A stretch of DNA of 64,000 nucleotides from CAG-791 sp963596015 (GTDB taxonomy: Bacteria > Bacillota > Clostridia > Lachnospirales > Lachnospiraceae). Position 1 is the stretch's first letter. Each line of letters opens with the position of its first letter. Position numbers and translations under genes: made by a program. Where the stretch lies: assembly GCA_963596015.1 (NCBI GenBank), contig CAVBJS010000001.1, positions 69,268 through 133,267 on the forward strand. The letters are read 5' to 3'. The notes beneath the pieces were generated by a model that saw only the letters and a program-made list of their open reading frames with translations, was not told the DNA's origin and did no database searches. Shown piece by piece: positions 8,329 through 17,455 of this stretch.

Positions 8329-9588
8329 CTACAGCTCAGAAGGCTGTGAAATCTTGCCGGTCACGGCACTGGCTGCAGCTACTGCAGGGCTTGCCAGATA
8401 GACCTCAGACTTTACATGTCCCATACGTCCTACAAAGTTGCGGTTGGTGGTGGATACGCAGCGCTCTCCCTCTGCTAAAATGCCCATGTATCCGCCAAGA
8501 CAGGGGCCGCAGGTAGGGGTGCTGACCACAGCGCCGGCCTCGATAAAGATCTTTAACAGACCCTCTTCCATAGCCTGCAGATATACGCTCTGGGTAGCAG
8601 GGATCACGATGCAGCGCACGCCCTGGGCCACCTTTCTGCCCTTTAAGATCTCTGCCGCTGCCCGGATGTCACTGATACGACCGTTGGTGCAGGAACCGAT
8701 GACTACCTGGTCGATCTTGATCTCCGGCATGTCATCAAAAGTATGGGTGTTTTCCGGCAGGTGCGGGAAGGATACGGTGGACTTAATGGTGGAAAGGTCG
8801 ATGTCGTAAACTGCAGTATATTCCGCATCCGCATCCGCCTCATAAACCTTGCCTGCCCGCTGGCTGTGTTCCTTCATGTATGCCTCGGTCTTTTCGTCTA
8901 CAGGGAAGATACCGTTTTTCGCGCCGGCCTCGATAGCCATGTTGGCAATGGTGAAACGATCATCCATGGAAAGGCTAGCCACGCCATCGCCGGTAAATTC
9001 CATAGACTGGTATCTGGCACCGTCTACACCGATCATGCCGATGATATGCAGGATCACATCCTTGCCGCTGACCCACTTGGGAAGGCTTCCGCTTAAACGG
9101 AATAAGATAGCACTGGGTACTTTAAACCAGGCCTTGCCGGTAGCCATGCCTGCAGCCATGTCCGTGCTGCCTACACCGGTGGAAAATGCACCTACTGCAC
9201 CGTAAGTACAGGTGTGAGAGTCTGCGCCGATGATGGCATCTCCGGGAGCTGTCAGTCCTTTTTCCGGAAGCAGTGCATGCTCAATACCCATCTGCCCTAC
9301 TTCAAAATAGTTGGTAATATCATTTTTCTTTGCAAATGCCCGGACGCACTGACAGTTTTCTGCTGACTTAATGTCCTTGTTGGGCACGAAATGATCCGGC
9401 ACCAGGGCGATCTTGTCCTTGTCAAAGACTCCGTTTTTGCTGAATTTGTCCATTTCCTTGATGGCAACAGGGCTGGTAATGTCGTTGCCAAGTACCAGAT
9501 CCAGGTTTGCCTCGATCAGCTGACCGGCTTCCACATGATCCAATCCCGCATGTGCCGCAAGAATCTTCTGCGTCATTGTCATTCCCAT
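8329..9588 (-). CDS. leuC: 3-isopropylmalate dehydratase large subunit
   Basis: Aconitase-family 4Fe-4S enzyme of leucine synthesis. The 419 residues include IGADSHTCTYGA (start of the iron-sulfur region), VIGSCTNGR and PTCGPCLGG, which supply the cluster cysteines. The start at 9588 has GGAGGAG 7 nt upstream. It is separated from ilvC by a hairpin with a T-run, so leuCD may be partly uncoupled from ilvBHC. leuA and leuB are not in the window. Confidence 0.95.
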   Translation of the reverse strand: MGMTMTQKILAAHAGLDHVEAGQLIEANLDLVLGNDITSPVAIKEMDKFSKNGVFDKDKIALVPDHFVPNKDIKSAENCQCVRAFAKKNDITNYFEVGQMGIEHALLPEKGLTAPGDAIIGADSHTCTYGAVGAFSTGVGSTDMAAGMATGKAWFKVPSAILFRLSGSLPKWVSGKDVILHIIGMIGVDGARYQSMEFTGDGVASLSMDDRFTIANMAIEAGAKNGIFPVDEKTEAYMKEHSQRAGKVYEADADAEYTAVYDIDLSTIKSTVSFPHLPENTHTFDDMPEIKIDQVVIGSCTNGRISDIRAAAEILKGRKVAQGVRCIVIPATQSVYLQAMEEGLLKIFIEAGAVVSTPTCGPCLGGYMGILAEGERCVSTTNRNFVGRMGHVKSEVYLASPAVAAASAVTGKISQPSEL

Positions 9589-9607
9589 GACAGTTCTCCT
9601 CCTTCGT

Positions 9608-9641
9608 ATAAAAAAGGGAATGTCGTTTTCGCGACATTCCC
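9608..9641 (-). terminator. Intrinsic terminator between ilvC and leuC
   Basis: On the minus strand a 10-bp stem (GGGAATGTCG / CGACATTCCC) with a short loop is followed by six Ts, about 20 bp before the leuC ATG. It could end the ilv transcript or act as an attenuator for leuCD. No leucine-rich leader peptide was found. Confidence 0.75.
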
Positions 9642-9718
9642 CTGCATACGTAATTTAAAATCGCAGCTTCGAATGCCACAGCTAAACGCCATGGCAAATA
9701 AACCGGAAACGATGGCGA

Positions 9719-10744
9719 TTAGTTATTGATCAGCTTATCATCGTCATTCCAGCTGTATAGCTTACGGATCTCCTCGCCAACCTTCTCGGATGCGTGCTCC
9801 TGCGCCTTCATGCGCATCATCTTGAAGTGTACCTGGCCGCCTGCCTCAGACATATCAAGCAGGAAGTCTTTTGCAAAAGTACCATCCTGGATATCGGAAA
9901 GGATCTTCTTCATAGCCTTCTTGGTATCCTCGGTTACGATCTTCGGGCCGGTGATGTAATCGCCGTACTCAGCGGTGTTGGAAATAGAATAACGCATTCC
10001 CTTGAAGCCGGACTGATAGATCAGGTCTACGATCAGCTTCATCTCGTGGATGCACTCGAAGTATGCATTTCTGGGATCATAGCCAGCCTCGCACAGAGTC
10101 TCGAAGCCTGCCTGCATCAATGCGCAAACGCCGCCGCAAAGAACAGCCTGCTCACCGAACAGGTCGGTCTCAGTCTCGGTACGGAAGGTGGTCTCCAGAA
10201 CGCCTGCTCTTGCGCCGCCGATAGCTGCTGCATAAGCCAGTGCTCTCTCCTGTGCCTTGCCGGTTGCATCCTGCTGTACAGCTACCAGCATCGGAACACC
10301 TCTGCCTGCCTGGTACTCACTTCTTACAGTGTGACCGGGAGCCTTGGGAGCTACCATGGTTACATCGACATCCTTCGGAGGTACGATCAGACCATAGTGG
10401 ATGTTGAAGCCGTGTGCGAACATAAGCATATCGCCTGCCTTTAAGTTGGGAGCGATAGACTCTTTATAAAGCTTAGCCTGCAGCTCATCATTGATCAGGA
10501 TCATGATGACGTCAGCCTTCTTAGCTGCCTCAGCTGCGGTATAAACTTCCAAACCCTGCGCCTCAGCCTTTGCCCAGGACTTAGAACCCTCGTACAGACC
10601 TACGATGGCATGTACGCCGGACTCGTTTAAGTTCAGAGCATGTGCATGACCCTGGCTGCCATAGCCGATGACTGCTACGGTCTTACCGTCTAACAGTGCA
10701 GGATTGCAATCAGATTCATAGAAAATTTTTGCTGTTTGTGACAT
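9719..10744 (-). CDS. ilvC: Ketol-acid reductoisomerase
   Basis: NADPH-dependent isomeroreductase that converts acetolactate and acetohydroxybutyrate to dihydroxy acids for Val, Leu and Ile. The Rossmann motif VIGYGSQGHAHALNL is at about residues 25-39. The metal-binding knotted domain (DLFGEQAVLCGG, YFECIHEMKLIVDLIY) follows. The 341 residues are the class I length. The start has GGAGGAG upstream. It lies downstream of ilvB and the two small-subunit genes. Confidence 0.97.
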   Translation of the reverse strand: MSQTAKIFYESDCNPALLDGKTVAVIGYGSQGHAHALNLNESGVHAIVGLYEGSKSWAKAEAQGLEVYTAAEAAKKADVIMILINDELQAKLYKESIAPNLKAGDMLMFAHGFNIHYGLIVPPKDVDVTMVAPKAPGHTVRSEYQAGRGVPMLVAVQQDATGKAQERALAYAAAIGGARAGVLETTFRTETETDLFGEQAVLCGGVCALMQAGFETLCEAGYDPRNAYFECIHEMKLIVDLIYQSGFKGMRYSISNTAEYGDYITGPKIVTEDTKKAMKKILSDIQDGTFAKDFLLDMSEAGGQVHFKMMRMKAQEHASEKVGEEIRKLYSWNDDDKLINN

Positions 10745-10876
10745 TTCGTTTCTCCTCCGTTAGGTTATTTATGCAATCGCCGAAGTTTCCTTCGACAATT
10801 CCTATTTTCAGTCGGCTAACCCCTGCGGCTCTCCGACCGGAAACGCTGTGTGACAGGAACCATAGAATCGGAAAAA

Positions 10877-11401
10877 TTATGGTTCATCAATATAAATGAC
10901 ATGATCGATGCCTCTGCCCAGTCCCGCGATACCGGTCCTGGCCAGCTCTAAGATCTCGAAGCCGTCTAAAAGACGTAAAAAAGCATCAATCTTGCCCTGA
11001 TTACCTGTGATCTCGATGATAAGGCTTTCAGGAGAGACATCTACGATACAGCCTCGGAAAATATTGGTAATGGCGATAACCCCCTGCCGCTGGGCTGCGT
11101 CTGCTCTGACCTTGATCATGGCCAGCTCTCTGTAAACGCTTTCCTCCGGCTTTAACTCATGGATATCACGGACATCCACCAGCTTGGCTACCTGCTTCTC
11201 GATCTGCTCTAAAATGTCATCATCACCGGTGGCTACGATGGTGATCCGGGTGATCCTGGGATCTGCCGTCACGCCTGCGGTAATACTGGAAATATTATAT
11301 CCTCTTCTGGAGAAAAGTCCGGAAATACGGGATAAAACGCCGGATGTATTATCGACCAGAAGCTGAAAGACTTTTTTCTGTGTGGGTTCTTCTACCTTCA
11401 T
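10877..11401 (-). CDS. ilvN: Acetolactate synthase small subunit, copy proximal to ilvC
   Basis: Regulatory subunit giving feedback inhibition of acetolactate synthase. The N-terminal ACT domain reads LLVDNTSGVLSRISGLFSRRGYNI (first 20 shown suffices) and the C-terminal domain ends in ELARTGIAGLGRG. It has 174 residues with a short N-terminal extension. A second small-subunit gene lies just upstream (11742-12227) with clearly different sequence, so these are paralogues and not a duplicated assembly. The ribosome site is weak (GAGAG). Which copy pairs with IlvB is unknown. Confidence 0.85.
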   Translation of the reverse strand: MKVEEPTQKKVFQLLVDNTSGVLSRISGLFSRRGYNISSITAGVTADPRITRITIVATGDDDILEQIEKQVAKLVDVRDIHELKPEESVYRELAMIKVRADAAQRQGVIAITNIFRGCIVDVSPESLIIEITGNQGKIDAFLRLLDGFEILELARTGIAGLGRGIDHVIYIDEP

Positions 11402-11505
11402 ATGCTCTCAACCATTCTTCCTAATCACTTTTCGACTCATTATAAGACTCTGTTTTTTTTATGTCAATCTTTCCCTGCGCAATCACACAGAGTTTTCACA
11501 TTCAT

Positions 11506-11700
11506 GTTACCGTTCTGACGCCGGCCGGGCGGCAGGGTGGCGGAGTGTGTCCGGGTGAGGGGCCTTGCGAGGCCTCGGTCCTTAGCTCGCGTTCTTTGCG
11601 AGCTTAGTACCGCTAGGTCCGAAGGATGGAGCCGAGAGGCGTCCCCTCACCCGGATACCTCCGTCAGGACCCGCCGCCCGGCCGGCGGCTGAACGGTAAC
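11506..11700. repeat. 195-bp near-palindromic intergenic element (family 1, long form)
   Basis: Nested inverted repeats: GTTACCGTTC at 11506-11515 pairs with GAACGGTAAC at 11691-11700; CGCCGGCCGGGCGGC pairs with GCCGCCCGGCCGGCG; CCGGGTGAGGGG pairs with CCCCTCACCCGG. A small apical hairpin (AGCTCGC/GCGAGCT) lies near the centre. If transcribed it would fold into one long branched rod. It separates the two acetolactate synthase small-subunit genes. Short open frames across it look incidental. Confidence 0.9.
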
Positions 11701-11741
11701 ACCTTGACACAACTACCGGGCGACAAAGCGGTGCCAGATAT

Positions 11742-12227
11742 CTAAATCGTATCTTTACACTTCTGCAGTGCCACCGTGCCCGTGCGTGTGATCTCCACAA
11801 TACTGATGGTCCGCAGCGTATCCATAAAGATCTTTACCCGCTCCGGGGTATCACACATCTGGATGGTCATCATACTCTTGGACAGATCCACGATCTGTGC
11901 CCCCATGATCTCACAGTTTTCCATGATATCCTTGCGGTTATTGCGGTTATACTTAACCTTTACCAGCATCAGTTCCCGGCTGATGCTCTGGGCCTCGTCA
12001 AAGGTTTTTACCTTAATGACATCCAGCTTTTTATTAAGCTGCTTTTCGATCTGCTCTAAGGTACGCTTCTCCCCGGAGCTGACGATGATCATATTTGACA
12101 CCGCCGGATCATCGGTCTCACCTACTGCCAGGGAATCGATATTAAAACATCTTCTCCAGAACAATCCGGCCACCTTGCAGAGCACACCGGCCCTGTTTTC
12201 TACCAATACAGAATAAATTCTCTTCAT
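11742..12227 (-). CDS. ilvH: Acetolactate synthase small subunit, copy proximal to ilvB
   Basis: Second ACT-domain regulatory subunit, 161 residues. It begins MKRIYSVLVENRAGVLCKVA and ends SIVEITRTGTVALQK, both family hallmarks. I placed the start at 12227 (GGAGAG 4-5 nt upstream) instead of the upstream in-frame ATG. It follows ilvB by about 180 bp and is separated from the other copy by the 195-bp palindrome. Bacteria with two acetolactate synthases can have two small subunits, but only one large subunit is visible here. Confidence 0.85.
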   Translation of the reverse strand: MKRIYSVLVENRAGVLCKVAGLFWRRCFNIDSLAVGETDDPAVSNMIIVSSGEKRTLEQIEKQLNKKLDVIKVKTFDEAQSISRELMLVKVKYNRNNRKDIMENCEIMGAQIVDLSKSMMTIQMCDTPERVKIFMDTLRTISIVEITRTGTVALQKCKDTI

Positions 12228-12410
12228 GTAACTCTCCATTTCTGCGCAGTTTTGCTGCCAAGAGACCATGGGATCTCAGCGTTTAAGATTCAGATCACAA
12301 ACGCCTTCTCCACCTGCCCTCCGTTTTTCTCAGACAATTCTCCGGACAACTTCCCGGCTGCATCCCGATCACTTCGGAATACAGATCACATCCGGATCCA
12401 TCCCGGTTAT

Positions 12411-14039
12411 CTAGACAACCTCATCAGGAGAAATATCGCACTGCAGCAGCACCGATTCATCATCCTGCAAGAATTCGGTCAGAACAGGATCCATGTCTTT
12501 TTCCTGGGAAAGATGCAGGTACTTCATGCCGTAAGCTTCCGCGATCTTATCAAGGGCAGGGCTGCCGCTTAGATCCGTCACGGAGAAATGGTCCTTGTAA
12601 TTATAATGCTGATACTGTCTTACCAGTCCCAGCCAGCCGTTCTTCATCACTACGATCTTTACCGGTACCCGGTACTGACGCATGGTAGCCAGCTCCATCA
12701 AGGACATCTGGAAGGCACCGTCTCCGCAGACTGCCACAGCCTGCCGGCGAGGGGCTGCCAGCTTGGCACCCATAGCCGCCGGTACGGAATAACCCATGGT
12801 GCCCATACCACCGGAGGTTAAGAAGCGGCCGTTTCGCATCACATAATTGGCGCAGGACCAAAGCTGGTTCTGGCCTACGTCTGCCACATAGACCGCGTCC
12901 TCCTGCATAGCCATAGAAAGGCTGCGGATAAAGGCCGCCGGATCTATGCCGCCCTGTCTGTCCTTTTTATTTTTCTCTTTTGCTTCCTGTGCTTTTGCTC
13001 TGTACTCGGAGAGCTGTTTAACCCAGGGTGTATAATCCATATGCACCGTCTGCTCACTGATATCTTCAAAGATATGCTTGATGTCTCCTACCAGCGGAAT
13101 GGTAGGGCCGGCGCTCTTGCCGATCTCGGCAGGGTCCACATCGATGTGAACCAGCACCTTGTTCTCAGTGATCAGATCCGGCTGGCTGATGGAGCGGTCT
13201 GCTACCCGGGCGCCGATCATGATGATCACATCTGCCTCGTTCATGGCCCTGTTGCCGTAAGGCTGGCCGTTGTTGCCCACCATGCCGAAGAAAAGAGGAT
13301 GATCGGTAGGCATGACGCCCAGGCCCATCATGGTGCAGACTACCGGAATATGGTTCTGCTCCGCAAAAGCCTGTAGCTGTGCTCTGGCATCGCTTAAGTG
13401 CACACCGCCGCCGGCGCAGATGATCGGTCTGCTGGCACGCTCCAGCTCGTGGATCACCTTGGAGATCTGCACAGCATGTCCTTTGACGGTGGGCTTATAG
13501 GTGCGCATGGAGATCTCTTCCGGATAGGAAAAACGGGAAATGGCTTCCTGCTGTACATCAATAGGCAGATCGATCAATACAGGGCCCCGTCTGCCGGAAT
13601 TGGCAATAAAGAAGGCCTCCTTCATGATCCGAGGAATATCCGATGCCTTACGCACGATATAGCTGTATTTTACAAAGGACTCCACAGCGCCGGAAATATC
13701 TGCCTCCTGAAAAGCATCGCTGCCCATGAGCTTGGAATCCACCTGTCCGGTAATGCACACCATAGGAATGCTGTCGGCAAAAGCAGTGGCAATGCCGGTG
13801 ATCAGATTGGTTGCACCGGGGCCGCTGGTGACGGCTACCACACCGGGTTTTCCGGAAATGCGGGCATAGCCGCTGGCTGCATGAGCCGCATTCTGCTCCT
13901 CCCGCACCAGGATGGTTCTGATCTCTGTGGAGAGAATACTGTTATAAAAAGGGCAGATCGCCACCCCCGGATAGCCGAAGACATACTCTACACCTTCTAA
14001 TTCAAGACATTTTACGATCGCGTCCGCACCGTTCATCAT
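12411..14039 (-). CDS. ilvB: Acetolactate synthase large subunit
   Basis: Thiamine-diphosphate enzyme that makes acetolactate or acetohydroxybutyrate, the first common step of Val, Leu and Ile synthesis. Motifs: VFGYPGVAICPFY and REEQNAAHAASGYAR (active-site Glu region), VTSGPGATNLITGIA, and the ThDP/Mg site GDGAFQMSLMELATM. The 542 residues are normal. The start ATG-ATG follows GGAAGG. It is the first gene of the ilv-leu cluster behind a 320-nt leader. Confidence 0.95.
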   Translation of the reverse strand: MMNGADAIVKCLELEGVEYVFGYPGVAICPFYNSILSTEIRTILVREEQNAAHAASGYARISGKPGVVAVTSGPGATNLITGIATAFADSIPMVCITGQVDSKLMGSDAFQEADISGAVESFVKYSYIVRKASDIPRIMKEAFFIANSGRRGPVLIDLPIDVQQEAISRFSYPEEISMRTYKPTVKGHAVQISKVIHELERASRPIICAGGGVHLSDARAQLQAFAEQNHIPVVCTMMGLGVMPTDHPLFFGMVGNNGQPYGNRAMNEADVIIMIGARVADRSISQPDLITENKVLVHIDVDPAEIGKSAGPTIPLVGDIKHIFEDISEQTVHMDYTPWVKQLSEYRAKAQEAKEKNKKDRQGGIDPAAFIRSLSMAMQEDAVYVADVGQNQLWSCANYVMRNGRFLTSGGMGTMGYSVPAAMGAKLAAPRRQAVAVCGDGAFQMSLMELATMRQYRVPVKIVVMKNGWLGLVRQYQHYNYKDHFSVTDLSGSPALDKIAEAYGMKYLHLSQEKDMDPVLTEFLQDDESVLLQCDISPDEVV

Positions 14040-14367
14040 TGCTCATCCTTCCTTTAACATAAATCCTGCTCTTTACGTCTTTATCCTGTCATTAAAAAAA
14101 TGGTCACCATGCGTCTGAAAGCCATGCTGCAGTTCCGCTTCCGGTCATGGACAGATCCTGTAACAAAGCCGGACAATGTATCCCGGCTGGCGGCCGTGCA
14201 ATAGCGATCAATGATCTCAGAGAAACCCATACAAATGTCTATAGATCCTGCAGATAAGATTTACTGCCATGTCATCTGTATCTTCAAAATAGAATGGCTG
14301 TACAAACAAACCAGCCATCAGAGGGGATGCCGTTCTCCGGACAGAAATGAAAGACCTGATGTCTTCT
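14040..14367 (-). promoter_or_regulatory. Long 5' leader of the ilvB operon
   Basis: About 320 nt lie between the predicted promoter and ilvB. A T7 run (14094-14100 region) follows a small ATGG-TGA-CCAT stem about 55 nt before ilvB and could be a weak attenuator. A short in-frame reading MAVNLICRIYRHLYGFL, rich in branched-chain residues, is present but lacks a ribosome site. No T-box consensus is seen within it. Regulation by this leader is inference. Confidence 0.4.
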
Positions 14368-14396
14368 ATCTTACAACGGACACTGCATATTGACAA
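14368..14396 (-). promoter_or_regulatory. SigmaA-type promoter for ilvB operon
   Basis: Minus strand TTGTCA, 17-bp spacer, TAAGAT. It lies immediately downstream of the terminator that closes the atp operon. Confidence 0.75.
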
Positions 14397-14397
14397 C

Positions 14398-14438
14398 AAA
14401 AAAAGGACGGACAGAGGGTAATTCTGTTCGTCCTTTTT
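14398..14438 (-). terminator. Terminator of the ATP synthase operon
   Basis: An 11-bp stem with one mismatch (GGACGAACAGA / TCTGTCCGTCC on the minus strand) is followed by seven Ts, about 215 bp after atpC. The stem is also flanked by As, so it may work both ways. Confidence 0.8.
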
Positions 14439-14651
14439 GCAGTACCCCCCGTCATCATATGACGAACTGTACTGTGATCCATATCGTTCTTACTTGCTGC
14501 TTTTTGCCGGCTGCTGTAACGTTGCCGACTCATTTCGTTTTGCAGCCTGTCATGCTGCTTTTCTGCAACAAAGCCCGTGCTTGGTATCTGTTGCACCTCA
14601 TCGAGTTTCACGAAAGAAAACTTTGATGGGCGCTGAACAGTTACATGTATC

Positions 14652-15074
14652 TTACATAAACTTCTTATTCTTTATGCGAAGTCTGGACAACGCTCTGGCC
14701 AGAGAAGCCTGGGCCACATGGTACTCTGCCACGCTTCTCTTCTGGCGCATCTGCTCTTTTGCACGCTCTAAAGCTTCCTCCGCTCTTCGCTTATCGATCT
14801 CCTCCGGGGTCTCTGCGGTATCTACCAGCACCACCACACGGTTATGCACCACCTGGGCGGAACCGAGGCCGACGGCCACACTGGTCCAGGAGCCGTCTTC
14901 CTTCTGTACATCCAGCTCTCCCACTTCCACCGCCAGAATCAGCTCGGAATGATGGGGCAAAATGCCATAGCTGCCATCTAACGTGGGAATGATGATCTGT
15001 TTGGCCCTTCCGTCGAAGAAGACACGGTTTGTTGCAATGATTTTCAGGCTGAACGTAGTCGATGCTGCTGCCAT
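14652..15074 (-). CDS. atpC: ATP synthase epsilon subunit
   Basis: Small central-stalk subunit of F1 that couples rotation and can inhibit hydrolysis. The N-terminal beta sandwich includes FDGRAKQIIIPTLDGSYGILPHHSEL, whose LPxHxxL element is typical, and the C-terminal helices are AEEALERAKEQM and the following segment. The 140 residues are standard. The ATG at 15074 follows AAGGAG. Last gene of the atp operon. Confidence 0.95.
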   Translation of the reverse strand: MAAASTTFSLKIIATNRVFFDGRAKQIIIPTLDGSYGILPHHSELILAVEVGELDVQKEDGSWTSVAVGLGSAQVVHNRVVVLVDTAETPEEIDKRRAEEALERAKEQMRQKRSVAEYHVAQASLARALSRLRIKNKKFM

Positions 15075-15119
15075 ATCGTTCTGCTCCTTTTATTCTCAAA
15101 AATCACAAACACCAACTTC

Positions 15120-16550
15120 CTATGCTTCTCCGGACGCTGTCAGGGCATCTGCCTTTTTCTTTACATCATCCAGGTTACCTACGTTAAAGAAGGCTGCCTC
15201 CGGATAATCATCCATCTCGCCGTCGATGATAGCCTTAAAGCCGGCTACCGTCTCCTGCAGCGGTACATATCTGCCGGGGATACCGGTAAACTGCTCACCT
15301 ACGAAGAAAGGCTGGGACAGAAAACGCTGGATCTTACGGGCACGGTATACCGTAACCTTATCCTGCTCTCCCAACTCTTCCATACCCAGGATGGCGATGA
15401 TATCCTGCAGTTCCTTGTACTTCTGCAGGATCTGCAATACCTTCTGGGCTGTCTCGTAATGGGTCTTGCCTACCACTTCCTCCTCCAGGATACGGGAGTT
15501 GGACTCCAGAGGATCTACAGCCGGGTAGATACCCTGCTCTACGATCTTTCTGGAAAGAACGGTGGTGGCATCCAGATGTGCGAAGGTGGTGGCCGGTGCC
15601 GGGTCCGTCAGGTCATCGGCAGGCACATAAACAGCCTGTACACTGGTGACGGAACCATTCTTGGTAGAGGCGATCCGCTCCTGCAAAGCGCCCATCTCAT
15701 TTGCCAAAGTAGGCTGATAACCTACGGCGGAGGGCATACGTCCAAGCAGAGAGGAAACCTCTGAACCTGCCTGTACGAAACGGAAAATATTATCGATAAA
15801 GAGCAGCACATCCTGATGCTTTACATCACGGAAGTACTCTGCCATGGTAAGGCCGGTCTCTGCTACTCTCATACGGGATCCCGGGGGCTCGTTCATCTGA
15901 CCGAATACCAGCGCAGTGTTCTTGATAACTCCGGACTCTGTCATCTCTGTCCAAAGGTCATTACCCTCTCTGGAACGCTCACCGACACCGGTAAAGATAG
16001 AGTATCCGCCGTGCTCTGCTGCCACGTTACGGATCAGCTCCTGAATCAGCACGGTCTTACCTACGCCGGCGCCGCCGAACAGGCCGACCTTACCACCCTT
16101 TGCATAGGGAGCCAGCAAGTCGATAACCTTAATACCTGTCTCCAGGATCTCTGCTACAGGCTTTTGCTGGTCAAAGGAAGGGGCATCCCGGTGGATCTCC
16201 CAATGCTCTTCATTTTCCAATGACTCTTTGCCGTCAATGGTATCACCCAGGACGTTAAAAAGACGTCCTAAGGTCTTCTCACCTACCGGCACCTTGATGC
16301 CGCTGCCGGTAGAGGTTACTTTCATATCCTTCTGCAGGCCTTCACTGGCTGTCAGCATGATACAGCGAACTGTATTATTGCCGATCTGCTGTGAGACTTC
16401 CATAATGGACTTTTTGCCGTGGTTATCCACTTCCAATGCGGTCTTGATGACCGGCAGCGGCTCTGTCGGAAATTCCACGTCTACTACAGGTCCCATGACC
16501 TGTACGATTTTTCCTATCTGCTGCATATTCATCTCCATTATACCTGCCAT
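15120..16550 (-). CDS. atpD: ATP synthase beta subunit (catalytic)
   Basis: Catalytic subunit of F1. It shows GGAGVGKTVLIQELI (Walker A), the LFIDNIFRF Walker B strand and the ALQERIASTKNGSVTSVQAV region. The annotated ATG at 16550 is 5 bp after the atpG stop. A later ATG at 16526 (MQQIGKIVQVMG) has GGAG at 6-nt spacing and matches the family N-terminus better, so the true protein may be 8 residues shorter. The rest is a normal beta subunit. Confidence 0.97.
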   Translation of the reverse strand: MAGIMEMNMQQIGKIVQVMGPVVDVEFPTEPLPVIKTALEVDNHGKKSIMEVSQQIGNNTVRCIMLTASEGLQKDMKVTSTGSGIKVPVGEKTLGRLFNVLGDTIDGKESLENEEHWEIHRDAPSFDQQKPVAEILETGIKVIDLLAPYAKGGKVGLFGGAGVGKTVLIQELIRNVAAEHGGYSIFTGVGERSREGNDLWTEMTESGVIKNTALVFGQMNEPPGSRMRVAETGLTMAEYFRDVKHQDVLLFIDNIFRFVQAGSEVSSLLGRMPSAVGYQPTLANEMGALQERIASTKNGSVTSVQAVYVPADDLTDPAPATTFAHLDATTVLSRKIVEQGIYPAVDPLESNSRILEEEVVGKTHYETAQKVLQILQKYKELQDIIAILGMEELGEQDKVTVYRARKIQRFLSQPFFVGEQFTGIPGRYVPLQETVAGFKAIIDGEMDDYPEAAFFNVGNLDDVKKKADALTASGEA

Positions 16551-16555
16551 GTACC

Positions 16556-17455
16556 CTAATGGTTCATCTTCTGCGCTCTGGCACCGGCACAGACCTCCGT
16601 AATTTCCTGGGTGATCTGTCCCTGACGAAGCCGGTTGTATTGCACACTCAGCTCCTGCTTCATCTTGATACCGTTTTTATTTGCCGCATCCATGGCCATC
16701 ATACGGGCATTCTGTTCCGAACAGAAGGACTCTACCAACGCACCGTAGATATAGCCCGTCATATAGTTCGGCACAATATTGTCGATCACCGCCTTGGGAG
16801 ACGGCTCCATGCTGAATTCCTGCTGCAGCACTCCCGCCTGGGTCGCCTTGACAAAAGCCTTGTCATCCAGCTTGTTAAGAGGCAGAAGCTGCATGATCTC
16901 CGTCTCGGCGGTCAGGCTGTTCTGCATTCTGGTATAAACAATGTAAACCTCATCGATTTCCTTATCAAAGTACAGCTCCAGCATTCTCTCTGAGATCATT
17001 CTGGCTCTGTGCAGGGAAGGATTCTGCGCCGTGTAATGAAACTGCTCGTCGATGGGGATTCCCCGCTGTTCAAAGTACTGGCGTCCTACCTCACCAACCA
17101 CGAAGAGCATGTTGTCATCGCCCTTTTTCAGCTGGTCTTCTACCATTTTCAGTACGTTATGGTTGTAGGCACCGGCCAGTCCTTTGTCGGCCGTCACGGC
17201 GATATAGCCTCTGCGCCTGTTTTCCTTACTGACGTCCGTTCTGAAATCCAGATACGGATGGGTAAAGTCATCCGGCAGGTGGCGGATGATGCGGGCCACC
17301 AGAGACTGCAGTGCGTAGAAATAAGGCTCCGTGTCTGTCAGCGACTTTCTGGCCTTGCGCAGCTTGGTAGAGGAAATCAGGTACATGGCATTTGTGATCT
17401 TTAAGGTATCGCCGATGCTGTTAATTCGATCCCTGATCTCTCTTGTTGTCGGCAT
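16556..17455 (-). CDS. atpG: ATP synthase gamma subunit
   Basis: Central rotor shaft of F1. The N-terminal helix MPTTREIRDRINSIGDTLKI and the C-terminal helix NRLRQGQITQEITEVCAGA are the conserved coiled-coil pair. 299 residues. The start has AGGAGG 6 nt upstream and overlaps the end of the delta-alpha gene by 35 bp, so it is translationally coupled. Confidence 0.96.
   Translation of the reverse strand: MPTTREIRDRINSIGDTLKITNAMYLISSTKLRKARKSLTDTEPYFYALQSLVARIIRHLPDDFTHPYLDFRTDVSKENRRRGYIAVTADKGLAGAYNHNVLKMVEDQLKKGDDNMLFVVGEVGRQYFEQRGIPIDEQFHYTAQNPSLHRARMISERMLELYFDKEIDEVYIVYTRMQNSLTAETEIMQLLPLNKLDDKAFVKATQAGVLQQEFSMEPSPKAVIDNIVPNYMTGYIYGALVESFCSEQNARMMAMDAANKNGIKMKQELSVQYNRLRQGQITQEITEVCAGARAQKMNH

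Noticed and set aside
9642..9718. Leucine-attenuator leader peptide before leuC
   Set aside because: The only small frame there (starting MAFSCGIRSC) has almost no leucine codons and no clear ribosome site.
11582..11800. Open frame across the 195-bp palindrome
   Set aside because: Composition (Arg/Gly/Pro-rich) is dictated by the inverted repeats, and both sides overlap non-coding structure.
14398..14460. T-box in front of ilvB (sequence GGGGGGTACTGC before a terminator)
   Set aside because: It lies upstream of the predicted promoter, lacks a stem I, and fails the core GGUNCCGCG-type match. The stem is better read as the atp operon terminator.
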